Assembly (NCBI GenBank): GCA_039984955.1
Contig: JBDWTN010000006.1
Span: 62,001-126,000, forward strand
DNA length: 64,000 nucleotides
Origin: Marinobacter alexandrii
Lineage (GTDB): Bacteria > Bacteroidota > Bacteroidia > Cytophagales > Cyclobacteriaceae
Reading direction: 5' to 3'
The position numbers were made by a program, and so were the translations under genes. The notes below the pieces were generated by a model. That model did no database searches and had not been told where the DNA came from. It saw only the letters and a list, made by a program, of their open reading frames with translations. Shown piece after piece: positions 63,548 to 64,000 of the stretch; position 1 is the stretch's first letter, and the number at the start of each line of letters is the position of its first letter.

Positions 63548-63629
63548 CAAACCTAATAAGAATCTGGCCTTCATTTATTTAAATTAAAGTCATTAACCTA
63601 GCATTAACTCTGATCTATACTTCATTAAT
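63548..63629 (-). promoter_or_regulatory. Triple GTTAA operator and promoter for the kinase-regulator operon
   Basis: On the minus strand: ATTAA at 63625-63629, GTTAA at 63604-63608 and GTTAA at 63593-63597 (steps of 21 and 11), then a perfect TAGGTTTG box at 63548-63555, again 38 bases away. The two inner copies and their spacer match the site at 61432-61447 (GAGTTAATG-N2-AGGTTAA) almost base for base. Confidence 0.7.
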
Positions 63630-63691
63630 TGGTCCTGTTATTATATGTGCATTCTTGATTCCTCTCCTAATTCAGTCCATCTTTGTTTTGC

Positions 63692-64000
63692 ATGATTGAC
63701 ACCTCACTCGATTCGTTCAATTTCTACTTTTTCATCGCAGTAGTTCAAGGCTTCATACTTTCTGCCGTGATTCTTTTTAGAAAGCCAGTAAGAAAGCCTA
63801 ACATATGCCTGGGGTTGTTGATCTTCTTATTCTCACTTTCATTACTTCACTTGATTTTGGAGTCTTCCATTAGTGGGTTTAATTCCAGATTCCCCATACC
63901 AATGGATTTTGGCATGGCTTACGGTCCATTGGCATACCTTCATGTACTTTCTTTAAAAAAACCTAAAGTTCATACCAGTTTTCGGACGTATTCGCATTTT
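63692..64000 (+). CDS. AraC-type regulator with N-terminal membrane domain (3' truncated)
   Basis: An ATG at 63692 opens a frame that runs to the last base of the window (103 codons). Three hydrophobic segments and the pattern QGFILSAVILFRKP and YGPLAYLHVLSLKK match the N-terminus of the membrane AraC regulator at 6891. The DNA-binding part lies outside the window. It is divergent from the kinase operon and may be controlled from the same intergenic region. Confidence 0.75.
   Translation, partial: MIDTSLDSFNFYFFIAVVQGFILSAVILFRKPVRKPNICLGLLIFLFSLSLLHLILESSISGFNSRFPIPMDFGMAYGPLAYLHVLSLKKPKVHTSFRTYSHF

Noticed and set aside
1-64000. tRNA, rRNA, CRISPR, insertion sequence, phage or integrase signals
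   Set aside because: No cloverleaf, repeat-spacer array, transposase or integrase was seen on either strand; the region appears to be ordinary chromosome.

Overview
This 64 kb window looks like a chromosomal segment of a Bacteroidota bacterium, most likely a marine gliding member of the Cytophagales (inference from gene content). The signs are type IX secretion signals (one type A sorting domain and one type B gliding-associated C-terminal domain), a PorP/SprF family protein, a DUF2723 glycosyltransferase-like protein, TAnnTTTG promoter boxes, a low-GC sequence with weak Shine-Dalgarno signals, and many small secreted proteins. No rRNA, tRNA, CRISPR array, phage or insertion sequence was seen. 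The window opens inside a nucleoside phosphorylase gene and ends inside a membrane-anchored AraC-type regulator.

Layout. 1-9.7 kb: nucleoside phosphorylase, a GH113-like hydrolase, a DUF2723 membrane protein, a membrane-tethered winged-helix regulator, a membrane AraC regulator and two secreted proteins. 9.7-12.7 kb: a minus-strand operon purC, STAS protein, rnz and queuosine-precursor transporter. 13.6-14.1 kb: two tandem, previously easy-to-miss 52-codon paralogous genes flanking a strong terminator. 14.3-17.6 kb: fabH, a PD40-repeat protein and an outer-membrane protein. 17.7-19.8 kb: ECF sigma factor, anti-sigma protein and a DUF4097 protein. 19.9-23.8 kb: S10 peptidase, EreA-like protein, threonylcarbamoyl-AMP synthase. 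23.8-33.9 kb: a type IX secretion cargo cluster with a 1,730-residue type B protein facing a PorP/SprF gene. 33.9-43 kb: M48 protease, gpsA-plsB lipid pair, polyprenyl synthase, TspO-like protein, pgk, recQ. 43.1-46.5 kb: an unusual three-gene operon of a cyclic-nucleotide-type histidine kinase, a receiver/glutaredoxin-like/thioredoxin-reductase-like fusion without redox cysteines, and a UBP-type zinc finger. 46.7-52 kb: DUF2975-HTH pair, intradiol-dioxygenase-like lipoprotein, CIA30 protein and its duplicated fragment, serine hydrolase. 52-58.7 kb: pyruvate carboxylase, an AlkD-like plus radical SAM pair, DUF2784 protein, cyclophilin. 58.7-64 kb: MarR regulator with PLP decarboxylase, then a secreted protein, response regulator, histidine kinase and the partial AraC regulator.

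The most striking observation is regulatory. Three promoters (before the tethered winged-helix gene at 5960, before the histidine kinase gene ending at 63540, and before the secreted protein gene ending at 61364) share a triple GTTAA direct repeat with the same spacing (20-21 then 11 bases) and the same 38-base distance to a TAnnTTTG-like box. Together with the near-identical recognition segments of the two winged-helix proteins, this suggests one cross-wired regulon linking loci 56 kb apart. Other leads are the cysteine-less redox-like operon with a ubiquitin-type zinc finger, the 52-residue paralog pair, the two strong palindromic operators (MarR and DUF2975-HTH), and a CIA30 gene remnant.
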